From contig OY969790.1 of assembly GCA_963703125.1 (NCBI GenBank), positions 3,596,001-3,660,000 of the forward strand: a stretch of DNA of 64,000 nt, written 5' to 3'. The translations under genes and the position numbers were made by a program. This DNA is from MFD04716-140 sp963703125 (lineage in GTDB: Bacteria > Bacteroidota > Bacteroidia > Flavobacteriales > Flavobacteriaceae). Each line of letters opens with the position of its first letter. Position 1 is the first letter of the stretch. This document shows positions 35,520 to 44,926 of this stretch, in pieces. The notes under the pieces were generated by a model. That model saw only the letters and a program-made list of their open reading frames with translations, ran no database searches and was not told where the DNA came from.

Positions 35520-36617
35520 TTATTCGCATCCTCCGGTAAAACCGTTCGCATTAAATTTTGTTTGAACGGCACCTTGTCGGCTACCATCTTTTACTTGAAT
35601 GGCCAAATTGTTTTCCCCACTGCCATCACGTTTTGGACTGCAATACTCAAAGAGGTAGAAACTACTGGCACGCTGTGAGACCCTAAATGAAATTTCATTG
35701 AACATGTTTTCCAAATCTTGTTTGTCCCCGGCGAATACGCTATAAGTTTTTCCAATATCACTAAGGACCTGGGTGTCTATTTCAGTGCCCAGACCAATGG
35801 TAAAGAATGATATGTTGGGATCTGCAGCATCAACTTTCGTCTGGGCGGCATCCTTGGTATATCTGGATGCCTGATCGGTTCCATCTGTAAAAATTACAAC
35901 GGAAGCAGCACCAATTTTACCACCTTGGGTGCTTTTTGACAATTCTGCAATGGCAATGTCGGTTGATTTAATTACCGCGCCATACAAATCGGTGGAAGGA
36001 TCGTTGCTGATATCATCGGTAATGCCCTCAATGGCAGCTGTTAGCTCTTGCTTGGAAGAGGTGAATTCATTGAGCAAATGAAGCTCATTTTCACCATCAA
36101 ACCAATAAATTGCCATTTTGAAGCTCTCCTGCGAAGTTTCGGGCATTACATTGTCAACAAAACTGATTCCTGCAGATTTCAATTCCGATAGACTGCTGCT
36201 TAGTACACTATTGCTCAAATCGAGCACCAATATGGTATTGTTGCTGAAAATTTGTGAGTTTGGTGAAATACGCGCTTGTGATTCTGATGTTGAAATGGTA
36301 TTAAAGCAGGCATCATTTCGCCCTTGTTCGTAAATTGTAAACTTATTGGCTGTTAGTCCCGGTACTGGATTTCCATCGACATCAGATACTTTAAAAAAGA
36401 TGGATACTTTTCCTGGTAGCGTCGTGTATTGTTCTTGGATAGACAGAACTAGTCCGTTCTCACCCAATCCCAAACAATCGTCCACTGGTTTTCCTTTGCC
36501 CAATCCATCTCCAAAATCCGGATTAAAATTTATGTCATCATCTGCATTTCCGCAGGAAATAAAAAGGGCAATGGTGAAAAATAGGGTTATAAGTTTGAAG
36601 TATGATTTCATTTTCAA
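35520..36617 (-). CDS. VWA domain lipoprotein
   Basis: 365 residues from ATG 36617 (an ATG two codons later is equally possible). Lipobox FISCG, then a DFGDGLGKGKPVDDC linker with cysteine and a von Willebrand A domain (~120-320): MIDAS-like VLDLSNSVLSSS, later DPSTDLYGAV and VVIFTDGTDQASR. Likely a metal-dependent adhesion or scaffold lipoprotein on the periplasmic or outer surface. It converges with the GDPD-like gene. Confidence 0.82.
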   Translation of the reverse strand: MKMKSYFKLITLFFTIALFISCGNADDDINFNPDFGDGLGKGKPVDDCLGLGENGLVLSIQEQYTTLPGKVSIFFKVSDVDGNPVPGLTANKFTIYEQGRNDACFNTISTSESQARISPNSQIFSNNTILVLDLSNSVLSSSLSELKSAGISFVDNVMPETSQESFKMAIYWFDGENELHLLNEFTSSKQELTAAIEGITDDISNDPSTDLYGAVIKSTDIAIAELSKSTQGGKIGAASVVIFTDGTDQASRYTKDAAQTKVDAADPNISFFTIGLGTEIDTQVLSDIGKTYSVFAGDKQDLENMFNEISFRVSQRASSFYLFEYCSPKRDGSGENNLAIQVKDGSRQGAVQTKFNANGFTGGCE

Positions 36618-36804
36618 ATTTTTTGAGGTTCAACCATCACAACGGGCATTTTGCATTTTAAGTATGACTTATTTTAAAAATTATGTTAAAGATTGTTAAA
36701 GGCATCCGAAGGGAGGGTAAAAAAAATTGTAGTTTAGAGGTGGTGATGAAAATGGCAGCAAAACTGTTTCAAGGAAAATTCATTGCATATAAAATCATTT
36801 GTGA

Positions 36805-38505
36805 ATGAAGGATGAATCAAATTCATTTGATGCAATCGTAATTGGCTCCGGAATATCGGGTGGCTGGGCCGCCAAAGAGCTTTGCGAAAAAGGGCTAAAA
36901 ACATTGGTTTTGGAAAGGGGCAGGAATGTGGAGCATTTAAAAGATTACCCAACTGCTAATTTGGCCCCTTGGGAATTCAAGTATCGGGGCAGTATGACTC
37001 GCGAATTCTATGAAAAAAACCCTTTGATAACACGAGCGGCTGGTTTTGGGGCGGATACCGCTCATTTTTTCATTGAGGATGCAGACCATCCATATGTTCA
37101 AAAAAAACCATTCGACTGGATTCGCGGCTATCAAGTAGGAGGTAAGTCACTTACTTGGGGCCGAGCATGTCAGCGTTGGAGCGATAATGAATTTAAGGCA
37201 CCCGGTAAATTCGGCTATGGCATTGAATGGCCAATAGGCTATGACGATGTAGCCCCTTGGTATTCCCATGTTGAAAAATTTGTAGGTGTTTGCGGAAATG
37301 AAGATGGAATAGAAGCCATGCCCGATGGGGAATTTTTGCCGCCATTTGAATTTAATTGTGTTGAACAATATATGAGCGATAAAATAAAGGAGCATTATCC
37401 CGATCGCCATCTGGTCCAAGGGCGATGGGCGCAATTGACCGAACCTAAGGAAATTCATTTGGAACAGGGTCGCGGAAAATGCCAAGCGCGCAATCTTTGC
37501 ATGCGGGGATGTCCTTTTGGCGGGTATTTTAGTTCGGTTTCTTCCACACTTCCTTGGGCCGAAAAGACAGGTAACTTGACAATTAGACCATTTTCAGTTG
37601 TTCATTCCATAGTATATGATGAAAAAACGGGCAAAGCCTCAGGGGTCAAGATTATTGATGCACATACCTTTGAAGAAATCACTTTCGAAGCACGTATCAT
37701 ATTTCTAAATGCCTCCGCACTTAATTCCAATTTGATACTTCTCAATTCAAAATCCAATCGGTTTCCCAATGGATTGGCCAATGACAACGGACTTTTGGGC
37801 AAATATGTTTGTTTCCATATTTACAGAGGGCATGCAGGGGCAAAGATCGAAGGCTTTAAGGACAAATACGTCTACGGAAGGAAGCCTTCAGAACCTATTC
37901 TAGCGAATTATCGAAATTTGAAAGACAAGGATATGGATTATGTTGGCGGTTATACCACTTTCTGTGGTGCCTATAGGGTCCGTAATCAAGAGTTGGAGGA
38001 TAGTGATGTACAAATTGGGGCCGATTACAAAACAGCTTTGACGAAAGCAGGCGATTGGCATGTGTATATGTATATGCAGGGTGAAACCATTCCAAAAATA
38101 ACCAATCAAGTATATTTGAGCGAGGACAAGAAAGACCAATGGGGAATTCCCCTTTTGATAACCGATGTAGGTTACGATGGGAACGATGATAAAATGGTAG
38201 CTGATTTTCTGGTTCAAAGCAAAGAGATGCTCGAAAAAATAGGCTGTACCGAAATCGAGGTGGAAGATAACCACCAGCCTCCAGGACTTGATATACATGA
38301 AATGGGTGGTGTTCGGATGGGTAAAGATCCCAAGGACTCCCTTTTAAATGAATGGAACCAATTGCATTTGTGCAAGAATGTTTTTGTTACGGACGGTGCC
38401 TGTATGACGAGTACCGGTAACCAAAGTCCTTCTATTTTATATATGGCGCTCACTGCCCGTGCGGCAAATTATGCGGTCGAAGAAATTAGGAAAGGCAACT
38501 TATAA
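36805..38505 (+). CDS. GMC family FAD-dependent oxidoreductase
   Basis: 566 residues. N-terminal FAD-binding VIGSGISGGWAAKEL, then VLERGRN, the FAD-contact QVGGKSLTWGRACQR, a CMRGCPFGGY cysteine cluster, and the GMC C-terminal DIHEMGGVRMGKDPKDSL (catalytic histidine) and VTDGACMTSTGNQSPSI. GMC enzymes of this Bacteroidota branch are paired with gluconate-2-dehydrogenase subunit 3-like proteins and oxidise a sugar hydroxyl, often at C3. First gene of a plus-strand cluster reaching 46044. Confidence 0.9.
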   Translation: MKDESNSFDAIVIGSGISGGWAAKELCEKGLKTLVLERGRNVEHLKDYPTANLAPWEFKYRGSMTREFYEKNPLITRAAGFGADTAHFFIEDADHPYVQKKPFDWIRGYQVGGKSLTWGRACQRWSDNEFKAPGKFGYGIEWPIGYDDVAPWYSHVEKFVGVCGNEDGIEAMPDGEFLPPFEFNCVEQYMSDKIKEHYPDRHLVQGRWAQLTEPKEIHLEQGRGKCQARNLCMRGCPFGGYFSSVSSTLPWAEKTGNLTIRPFSVVHSIVYDEKTGKASGVKIIDAHTFEEITFEARIIFLNASALNSNLILLNSKSNRFPNGLANDNGLLGKYVCFHIYRGHAGAKIEGFKDKYVYGRKPSEPILANYRNLKDKDMDYVGGYTTFCGAYRVRNQELEDSDVQIGADYKTALTKAGDWHVYMYMQGETIPKITNQVYLSEDKKDQWGIPLLITDVGYDGNDDKMVADFLVQSKEMLEKIGCTEIEVEDNHQPPGLDIHEMGGVRMGKDPKDSLLNEWNQLHLCKNVFVTDGACMTSTGNQSPSILYMALTARAANYAVEEIRKGNL

Positions 38506-38517
38506 TTAAATCTAAGA

Positions 38518-39570
38518 ATGGAAAAGAAGGTAGGTGTTGGCCTCATCGGGTCGCAATTTATTTCTACGATACATGCCGAAGCTTTAAAAACGGTTCCTGA
38601 CGCGGAGGTTTTGGCCGTTATGTCGCCCACAAAGGGCAATGCGAAAGCCTTTGCTGAAAAGCACAATATCCCCCATCACTTTACGGATCTTGATGCCATT
38701 CTCGCCATGAAAGAAATTGATATGCTTGTCATTGGGGCCCCAAACTCCCTTCATTGTGAAATTGCCTTAAAGGCAGCCAAAGCCGGTAAACACATGGTTG
38801 TTGAGAAACCATTATGTATGAACTTGGAAGAGGCGGATAGAATGATCCACGCATGTAAGGATGCAAACGTTAAATTAATGTATGCCGAAGAGCTTTGTTT
38901 TACCCCAAAGTATGTTCGAATGAAGGCATTGTTGGACGAAGGTGCCCTTGGAAAGCCTGTATTGTTGAAACAATCTGAAAAACATGATGGTCCCCACGCC
39001 GAGCATTTCTGGAATGTTGAGAAATCTGGCGGTGGCGTTACAATGGACATGGGCTGTCATGCCATTCAATTTTTTAGATGGTTGAATAAAAATAACCCAA
39101 TTAAGACCGTATATGCCCAAATGTCTACCAGCGTCCATAGTGCCAAAACCATTGGGGACGACAATGCAATTCTAATACTTGAGTTTGAGAATGGCGTGAC
39201 CGCTTTGGCCGAAGAGAGTTGGACCAAACTTGGCGGAATGGACGATAGGGCAGAAATACATGGGTCTGAAGGGGTAGCCTACGCAGATGTGTTGCAGGGC
39301 AATTCCATTCAAACCTACAGTACCCAGGGTGTAGGCTATGCGGTGGAAAAAGCAGGAAATACCGTAGGCTGGAGTTTTACCATGTACGAGGAAATCTGGA
39401 ATTATGGCTTTCCCCAAGAATTTGCCCATTTTGTTGACTGTGTCAAAAATGACAAAACCCCATTGGTAACCGGAGCGGACGGAAAGGCTGTACTTGAGGT
39501 CATTTTTGCTGCTTATGAGTCCGCCGGAACGGGTAAAAAGGTCCGATTTGCCATTTACCTCCAACGTTGA
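38518..39570 (+). CDS. Gfo/Idh/MocA family oxidoreductase
   Basis: 350 residues. N-terminal Rossmann VGVGLIGSQFISTIHAEALK, the EKP motif VVEKPLCMNLEEAD, and GVTMDMGCHAIQFFRW with the catalytic-helix DxGxH. These enzymes oxidise or reduce sugars or polyols with NAD(P). Lies 12 bases after the GMC gene. With GMC and a DUF1080 protein at 54.3 kb it could process keto-sugars. Confidence 0.9.
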   Translation: MEKKVGVGLIGSQFISTIHAEALKTVPDAEVLAVMSPTKGNAKAFAEKHNIPHHFTDLDAILAMKEIDMLVIGAPNSLHCEIALKAAKAGKHMVVEKPLCMNLEEADRMIHACKDANVKLMYAEELCFTPKYVRMKALLDEGALGKPVLLKQSEKHDGPHAEHFWNVEKSGGGVTMDMGCHAIQFFRWLNKNNPIKTVYAQMSTSVHSAKTIGDDNAILILEFENGVTALAEESWTKLGGMDDRAEIHGSEGVAYADVLQGNSIQTYSTQGVGYAVEKAGNTVGWSFTMYEEIWNYGFPQEFAHFVDCVKNDKTPLVTGADGKAVLEVIFAAYESAGTGKKVRFAIYLQR

Positions 39571-39607
39571 CAAACCCTACAAATTATGGAAAAAAAGAAA
39601 CTGAATT

Positions 39608-40162
39608 ATGGAACGTAGGGAAGCAATGTTTTTGACTGCTGGTTTTTTTGGTACCGTATTGATAGGCTCGGAGGTTTTTCTTGCCGGCTGCGCGCGCAAA
39701 CCACGGAACCAGGCACTGTTTTCCGAATCAGATCTATTTCTTTTAGATGAGATCGGAGAAGTGATTTTACCGGAAACCAAGGACTCACCTGGAGCAAAAG
39801 AAGCACATATTGGACAGTTTATAATGGATATTGTTACCGATTGCTATGATGAAGGGGAGCAAATGATTTTCAAGAATGGATTATTGGAACTAAACCAAAA
39901 TTCACATGATAAGTTTGGTACCGACTTTATGAATATAAATTCTAAAGAAAAACATGATCTAATTGTTGGGTTGGATCAAGAGATCCGGAAGGGTTTTGAT
40001 AAAACCGAGCCCCATTATTTTCGAATGATAAAAGAACTTACACTTTGGGGGTATTTTACATCTGAACCAGGCGCCACCAAAGCTTTGCGTTACAACCCTA
40101 TTCCCGGTAAATATCTAGGATGTATTCCCTATGAAAATGACGATAAGGCATGGGCCACCTAA
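39608..40162 (+). CDS. Gluconate 2-dehydrogenase subunit 3-like protein (lipoprotein)
   Basis: 184 residues. N-terminal MERREAMFLTAGFF with two arginines, a hydrophobic stretch and a lipobox-like LAGC, consistent with Tat-type lipoprotein export. Then LDEIGEVILPETKDSPGAKE, typical of the small subunit family that partners GMC oxidoreductases and links them to respiratory electron acceptors. Its place two genes after the GMC enzyme fits a complex of both. Confidence 0.85.
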   Translation: MERREAMFLTAGFFGTVLIGSEVFLAGCARKPRNQALFSESDLFLLDEIGEVILPETKDSPGAKEAHIGQFIMDIVTDCYDEGEQMIFKNGLLELNQNSHDKFGTDFMNINSKEKHDLIVGLDQEIRKGFDKTEPHYFRMIKELTLWGYFTSEPGATKALRYNPIPGKYLGCIPYENDDKAWAT

Positions 40163-40247
40163 AATCACATAAGAATTTATATTGACGGCCTTATAATAAA
40201 TTGGAACAATGAGGCCTCCTAACCAAGCACCAAACCAAAATAATTAA

Positions 40248-42440
40248 ATGTTCAAATACACATTTTTAAATTATCCAATTATATTTTTATCGATCAGTAC
40301 CTTTTGCATTCCGCTCAAAGCCCAAAAAAAGAATGAATCCTTCAGATTGAATATTCGAAAAACAACTTCCCAAATTGAAATAGATGGGATAGGGGACGAG
40401 CAAGCTTGGAAGGAAACCGATGTTGCCAAGGATTTTTTTATGGTATTGCCCATGGATACTGGCAAAGCAAATGAAACGTCAGAAATTAGAATGGCCTATG
40501 ATGATAAGAATATATACTTGCTCGCCATCTTTTTTCATCAAAAGCAAGGTGAATATTTTGTGGAATCCTTGCGACGGGATTTTTCATTCGGGAAAAATGA
40601 TAATTTCCTTCTCTTTTTAGATCCGTTTAATAATCAGACCACGGGATTTTCTTTTGGGGCAAATGCATTTGGGGCGCAGTGGGATGGTACTATGTACAAT
40701 GGCGGCAGTGTAGATCTTAACTGGGACAGCAAATGGGTTTCTGAAACCACCCGTGATAAAGAGAAGTGGGTTTTTGAGATGGCATTGCCTTTCAAGTCCA
40801 TAAGATATGAGGCAGGTGTAACCGAATGGGGCATAAATTTTAGTCGATTGGATTTGAAGTCCACTGAAAAATCAAGTTGGACACCAATTCCAAGACAATT
40901 CCCCACGGCTTCATTGGCTTATACGGGAACACTTGTATGGGATGCCCCGCCTCCAGAGCCAGGATTTAATTTTTCGGTCATTCCCTACGCTCTTGGCTCT
41001 GTAAGCAAGGATTTGGAAAATAATGGAGATACCAAATACGATGCGAAAGTTGGGGGCGACGTAAAACTCAGCTTGTCCTCTTCGATGAATTTGGATCTAA
41101 CTGTGAATCCCGATTTCTCACAAGTAGAGGTAGACAGACAAGTAACCAATCTAGATAGGTTTGAGCTTTTTTTTCCGGAAAAAAGACAGTTTTTCCTTGA
41201 GAACGGTGACCTTTTTGCCAATTTTGGATACCCGACCATTCGACCTTTCTTCTCCAGAAGAATAGGTCTTGGTGTCCCAATTCAGGCCGGGGCAAGAGTG
41301 AGCGGGAATTTGAACAAGAAATGGCGCCTAGGTCTAATGGATATGCAAACCTCCAAAGTGGACGATACGGGACTACCAAGTCAAAATTTCGCGGTTTTGT
41401 CCCTTCAAAGAAAGGTATTTAGTAGGTCGAGTATCGGATTAATGTTCGTGAACAAGGAATCGCTTCGGTATCCCAATGAAACGGATTCAATAGTTGACCT
41501 GTATCCAAAGTACAATCGCAATTTAGGTCTGGAATATAATCTGGCCTCCTCTAATAATCTGTGGAATGGAAAGGCTTTCTTTCTAAAATCATTTTCCCCG
41601 GATGAAGCGGGAAGTGGCGTAACCCAAGCGGCTCATTTGGAATATAAAAGTCGAAAATGGAACTGGCGCATACAAGAGGAATGGGTGGGCAAGGAATACA
41701 CTGCAGAAGTCGGTTATGTGCCACGTAACGGTTATGTGAATTTCAATTCGTTTTTAGGTCATCTATTTTTCCCAAAAGGTGGAATACTTCTTAGCCACGG
41801 CCCGACATTGAATACCACCTATTATTTCAACGAAAGTTTGGAACGCACCGATAATACCAGTTACCTGGTTTATAACTTGGATTTTCGGAACCAGAGCACT
41901 TTGGATTTCTTTGTGTCGGACGATTATGTAGAGCTGTTGGCACCCTTTGACCCCACAAGATTGGGCAAGGAGCAATTGGCGGCAGGCACGAAGCACAATT
42001 GGAATGCCTTTGGATGGATGTTCGCTTCCAAGCCCCAAAGTCTTTTTACCTATACCTTTGATGGCCGATTGGGTGGATATTATCAAGATGGACATCGTAC
42101 TAGCCTTACCACTGAACTGGGATACCGCTTTCAACCCTATGTAAGTTTAAGTGCCAACCTCAACTATAACCATATTGACCTTCCCGCCCCATGGAATAAA
42201 AATCAATTCTGGTTGATCGGTTCAGAAGTTGATGTTACATTTAGTAATAAATTGTTTTTTGCCACGCTATTTCAATATAATGAGCAAACGCAGAATTTTA
42301 ATTTAAACTCAAGGTTTCAATGGCGGTATGCCCCGGCTTCGGATTTATTTTTGGTCTATACCAACAATTATTTCATTGAACCTTTTGAAGGTAGAAATTG
42401 GGGCCTTACCCTTAAATTCACATATTGGTTTAATAAATAG
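40248..42440 (+). CDS. CBM9-like / DUF5916 outer-membrane protein
   Basis: 730 residues. Signal peptide ending SFCIPLKAQ-like (about residue 25), a carbohydrate-binding family 9-like domain (EIDGIGDEQAWKETDVAKDF, IRMAYDDKNIYLLAIFF) and a C-terminal DUF5916 beta-barrel of many alternating strands ending in LTLKFTYWFNK, with a terminal aromatic residue pattern typical of outer-membrane barrels. Probably a surface carbohydrate-binding or transport-related protein. Followed by the sugar-phosphate isomerase gene after 8 bases. Confidence 0.86.
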   Translation: MFKYTFLNYPIIFLSISTFCIPLKAQKKNESFRLNIRKTTSQIEIDGIGDEQAWKETDVAKDFFMVLPMDTGKANETSEIRMAYDDKNIYLLAIFFHQKQGEYFVESLRRDFSFGKNDNFLLFLDPFNNQTTGFSFGANAFGAQWDGTMYNGGSVDLNWDSKWVSETTRDKEKWVFEMALPFKSIRYEAGVTEWGINFSRLDLKSTEKSSWTPIPRQFPTASLAYTGTLVWDAPPPEPGFNFSVIPYALGSVSKDLENNGDTKYDAKVGGDVKLSLSSSMNLDLTVNPDFSQVEVDRQVTNLDRFELFFPEKRQFFLENGDLFANFGYPTIRPFFSRRIGLGVPIQAGARVSGNLNKKWRLGLMDMQTSKVDDTGLPSQNFAVLSLQRKVFSRSSIGLMFVNKESLRYPNETDSIVDLYPKYNRNLGLEYNLASSNNLWNGKAFFLKSFSPDEAGSGVTQAAHLEYKSRKWNWRIQEEWVGKEYTAEVGYVPRNGYVNFNSFLGHLFFPKGGILLSHGPTLNTTYYFNESLERTDNTSYLVYNLDFRNQSTLDFFVSDDYVELLAPFDPTRLGKEQLAAGTKHNWNAFGWMFASKPQSLFTYTFDGRLGGYYQDGHRTSLTTELGYRFQPYVSLSANLNYNHIDLPAPWNKNQFWLIGSEVDVTFSNKLFFATLFQYNEQTQNFNLNSRFQWRYAPASDLFLVYTNNYFIEPFEGRNWGLTLKFTYWFNK

Positions 42441-42448
42441 GTAATTAT

Positions 42449-43165
42449 ATGGAAATTCAGCACTGCTCCAAGTATTCCGAAATGAGCTTAAAAGCGTCGA
42501 AAATTTTAATTTCCCAAATAAAAGAAAAGCCAAGTTCCTTATTGGGAGTGGCTACAGGAAATTCACCCAAGGGCCTATATGAGCTTTTGGCTGGAGCTGC
42601 ACAGAAAAACCCTACTTTTTTTAAAGATCTAGGAATTGTAAAATTGGATGAGTGGGGCGGAATTCCAATGGATGCGCCCAATTCTTGTGAAAGCTTCATT
42701 CAAGATCGAATACTTGGACCTTTGCAGGTTCCGCAAAGTAATTACATTTCGTTTAATAGCAATCCCAACTTTCCGGAACAGGAATGTTTGCGTGTTCAGA
42801 ATGAATTGCAAAACAGTGGCCCTTTGGACGTCTGTATTTTGGGGTTGGGAAAGAATGGACATGTTGGGTTCAATGAACCTGCTTTGAACCTGGTACCTAA
42901 TTGCCATAGGGCCGAACTCTCAAAAGAATCCCAACAACACCAAATGGTAAATTCTTTAGAGCATAAACCTGCCTATGGCTTAACCTTGGGTATGGGCGAT
43001 ATTCTGAATTCTAAAATGATTATCCTTTTAATTACTGGCAGTGGGAAGGACGGGATTACGAAAGATTTATTAAAGCCCCGAATCAGCACATCGCTGCCCG
43101 CATCTTTTTTATGGTTACATTCCAATGTGAAATGCTTTATAGATATGGAATCGGTAACAGTCTAA
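42449..43165 (+). CDS. Glucosamine/galactosamine-6-phosphate isomerase family protein
   Basis: 238 residues of the NagB/AgaI/SgaI fold. LLGVATGNSPKGLYELL (phosphate site), KLDEWGG, the catalytic ILGLGKNGHVGFNEP (with the conserved Asn-Gly-His) and LTLGMGDILNSKMIILLITG. Most like the short AgaI-type deaminases that convert an amino-sugar 6-phosphate to a ketose phosphate and ammonia. 6-phosphogluconolactonases are more distant relatives. Tightly linked to the DUF5916 gene. Confidence 0.85.
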   Translation: MEIQHCSKYSEMSLKASKILISQIKEKPSSLLGVATGNSPKGLYELLAGAAQKNPTFFKDLGIVKLDEWGGIPMDAPNSCESFIQDRILGPLQVPQSNYISFNSNPNFPEQECLRVQNELQNSGPLDVCILGLGKNGHVGFNEPALNLVPNCHRAELSKESQQHQMVNSLEHKPAYGLTLGMGDILNSKMIILLITGSGKDGITKDLLKPRISTSLPASFLWLHSNVKCFIDMESVTV

Positions 43166-43207
43166 GAATTTGTTAAATAAACTACTGAAAAACCATATTT
43201 TGCTAAC

Positions 43208-44227
43208 TTGCTACTTATGATGTACGAGCTAAAAAAGATAGTCCAGGCCCATCAGCTGTCCAAATCAAAAGGTCATAAAACCGTTTTGGCAACCGTAGTG
43301 GCCTTGGAAGGCTCTTCGTATCGAAGACCGGGAGTTCGTATGCTCATAGACATAGATGGGAATATGACTGGTGCAGTAAGTGGAGGGTGTGTGGAGAAGG
43401 AGATTGTGCGTCAATCACAAAGTGTATTTGAATCGGCCATTCCCAAGGTTATGACCTATGACGGAAGATATCGCTTGGGATGTGAGGGAATACTATATAT
43501 TCTGATTGAACCGTTTGAACCGGCTTCTGATTTTTTGACCGCCTTCACGGGTAATTTGAAAAAGAGGAATTCCTTGAAGATTGAATCATTTTTTGGGAAG
43601 AAAGATTCGGTAAGTAGACATTTTGGGTCTGTTTTTACCTTTTGGAAAGAAACACATGCTCTGAGGGAGGAGTTTGTAAACGATTCGGAATTGGAAGTAT
43701 TTGAGCAATGGATAGAACCTTGCCTAAAACTGATTATTTTTGGAGCCGAACACGATGCGGTGCAACTATGTTCCTATGCTACCAAGACCGGTCTGGAAGT
43801 AACCGTAGTTGCCCACCCTACTGAAGAGAAAAGAATATCGGACTTTCCGGGCGTACATGAACTATTGGGACTGGAAGCTGAGAATTTTCCTCTGGAACAG
43901 ATTGATGATCGCACGGCTGTTTTGGTCATGACCCATAGCTACGTTAAAGACCTTAAGTTCCTAATGCAAATAAGGAACACCTGTCCATTTTACCTTGGTT
44001 TATTGGGCCCATCCACGCGAAGGGAAAAACTACTCTCCGAAATCATGGAGCGTTTCCCGGAAATCGATTTGGATTTTATAAATAGAATCCACGGACCTGC
44101 CGGTCTTAATATTGGTGCTGAGACCGCTCAAGAGATTGCCATCGCTATACTTTCGGAGATTCTGGCCGTGGTACGTGGACAAGAGCCTATGATGCTCAGG
44201 GACAAAAAAATAAGAATACATAATTGA
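43208..44227 (+). CDS. XdhC/CoxI family protein
   Basis: 339 residues. N-terminal XdhC domain (VALEGSSYRRPGVRMLID, GAVSGGCVEKEIV) and C-terminal Rossmann XdhC_C domain (LIIFGAEHDAVQLCSY, then HSYVKDLKFL, LLGPSTRREKLL, HGPAGLNIGAETAQEIAIAI). XdhC proteins bind molybdenum cofactor and insert it, sulfurated, into molybdenum hydroxylases. No molybdenum hydroxylase is in the window. Its TGA overlaps the ATG of the cytidylyltransferase-like gene. Confidence 0.92.
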   Translation: MLLMMYELKKIVQAHQLSKSKGHKTVLATVVALEGSSYRRPGVRMLIDIDGNMTGAVSGGCVEKEIVRQSQSVFESAIPKVMTYDGRYRLGCEGILYILIEPFEPASDFLTAFTGNLKKRNSLKIESFFGKKDSVSRHFGSVFTFWKETHALREEFVNDSELEVFEQWIEPCLKLIIFGAEHDAVQLCSYATKTGLEVTVVAHPTEEKRISDFPGVHELLGLEAENFPLEQIDDRTAVLVMTHSYVKDLKFLMQIRNTCPFYLGLLGPSTRREKLLSEIMERFPEIDLDFINRIHGPAGLNIGAETAQEIAIAILSEILAVVRGQEPMMLRDKKIRIHN

Positions 44228-44926
44228 TGGTAGATCGTGAACAACCTCGGGGCAAGCGCGCGTGGTATCAGGAGGAAAACCTGAAAAACATTTCGACACA
44301 TGCCCCGGAGCATTTTAAATCTCGATTATCGAGGAAAATAGCCATTTTGATTTTAGCAGCAGGGGCATCTACCAGAATGGGTAAACCCAAGCAACTGATG
44401 GAATGGAAGGGAACTACTTTATTGGGGCATGCCATTGACGAAGCTTCGACCATTGAAAATTCTATAATCTTCGTGACTTTAGGTGCAAATTCGGATGCCA
44501 TAAAATCCGCCCACATTCAAAAAGATGTAAAATGGGTATTCAATAGTCATTGGGAGTCAGGTTTGGGCACATCCATTGCACTGGGCGCGAAAGCGATACT
44601 TGAAAATGAACCGAAAATCCCCAAAATTTTAGTAATGCTAGCCGACCAACCTTTAATCGATTCTGAATATCTGGAACAAATGATCAGTTCGTTTCACATA
44701 GTTAAAAAAGGGATTGTGGCTACAGGTTATGGAAAACGAACCAGGAGTGCCGGCACTGTTCGATCAGCAATATTATGAAAAACTGATGGGTTTAAATTCG
44801 GATAAAGGCGCTAAGTATTTGCTATTGGAACACCAACAGGATGTGGAACTTGTATTTGCGGGAGACAAGACAAAGGACATAGATACCTTGAAAGATTACA
44901 ACCACCTGAAAGAGTTAAAGTTATAA
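44227..44926 (+). pseudogene. MocA-like molybdenum cofactor cytidylyltransferase, frameshifted
   Basis: The first frame (44227 to about 44736) gives a MocA/nucleotidyltransferase start (ILILAAGASTRMGKPKQLME, FVTLGANSD, ILVMLADQPLIDSEYL) and then breaks into an unrelated 15-residue tail ending at 44778. The +1 frame continues the expected protein (NEPGVPALFDQQYY, then GAKYLLLEH) to the TAA at 44926. One extra base in the GGAAAAC run around 44731-44737 explains it. MocA makes molybdopterin cytosine dinucleotide. It may be a true mutation, a sequencing error in an A-run, or translational slippage. Confidence 0.8.

Noticed and set aside
41763..42134. 123-residue minus-strand frame within the DUF5916 gene
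   Set aside because: Shadow frame of a strongly supported outer-membrane protein gene.
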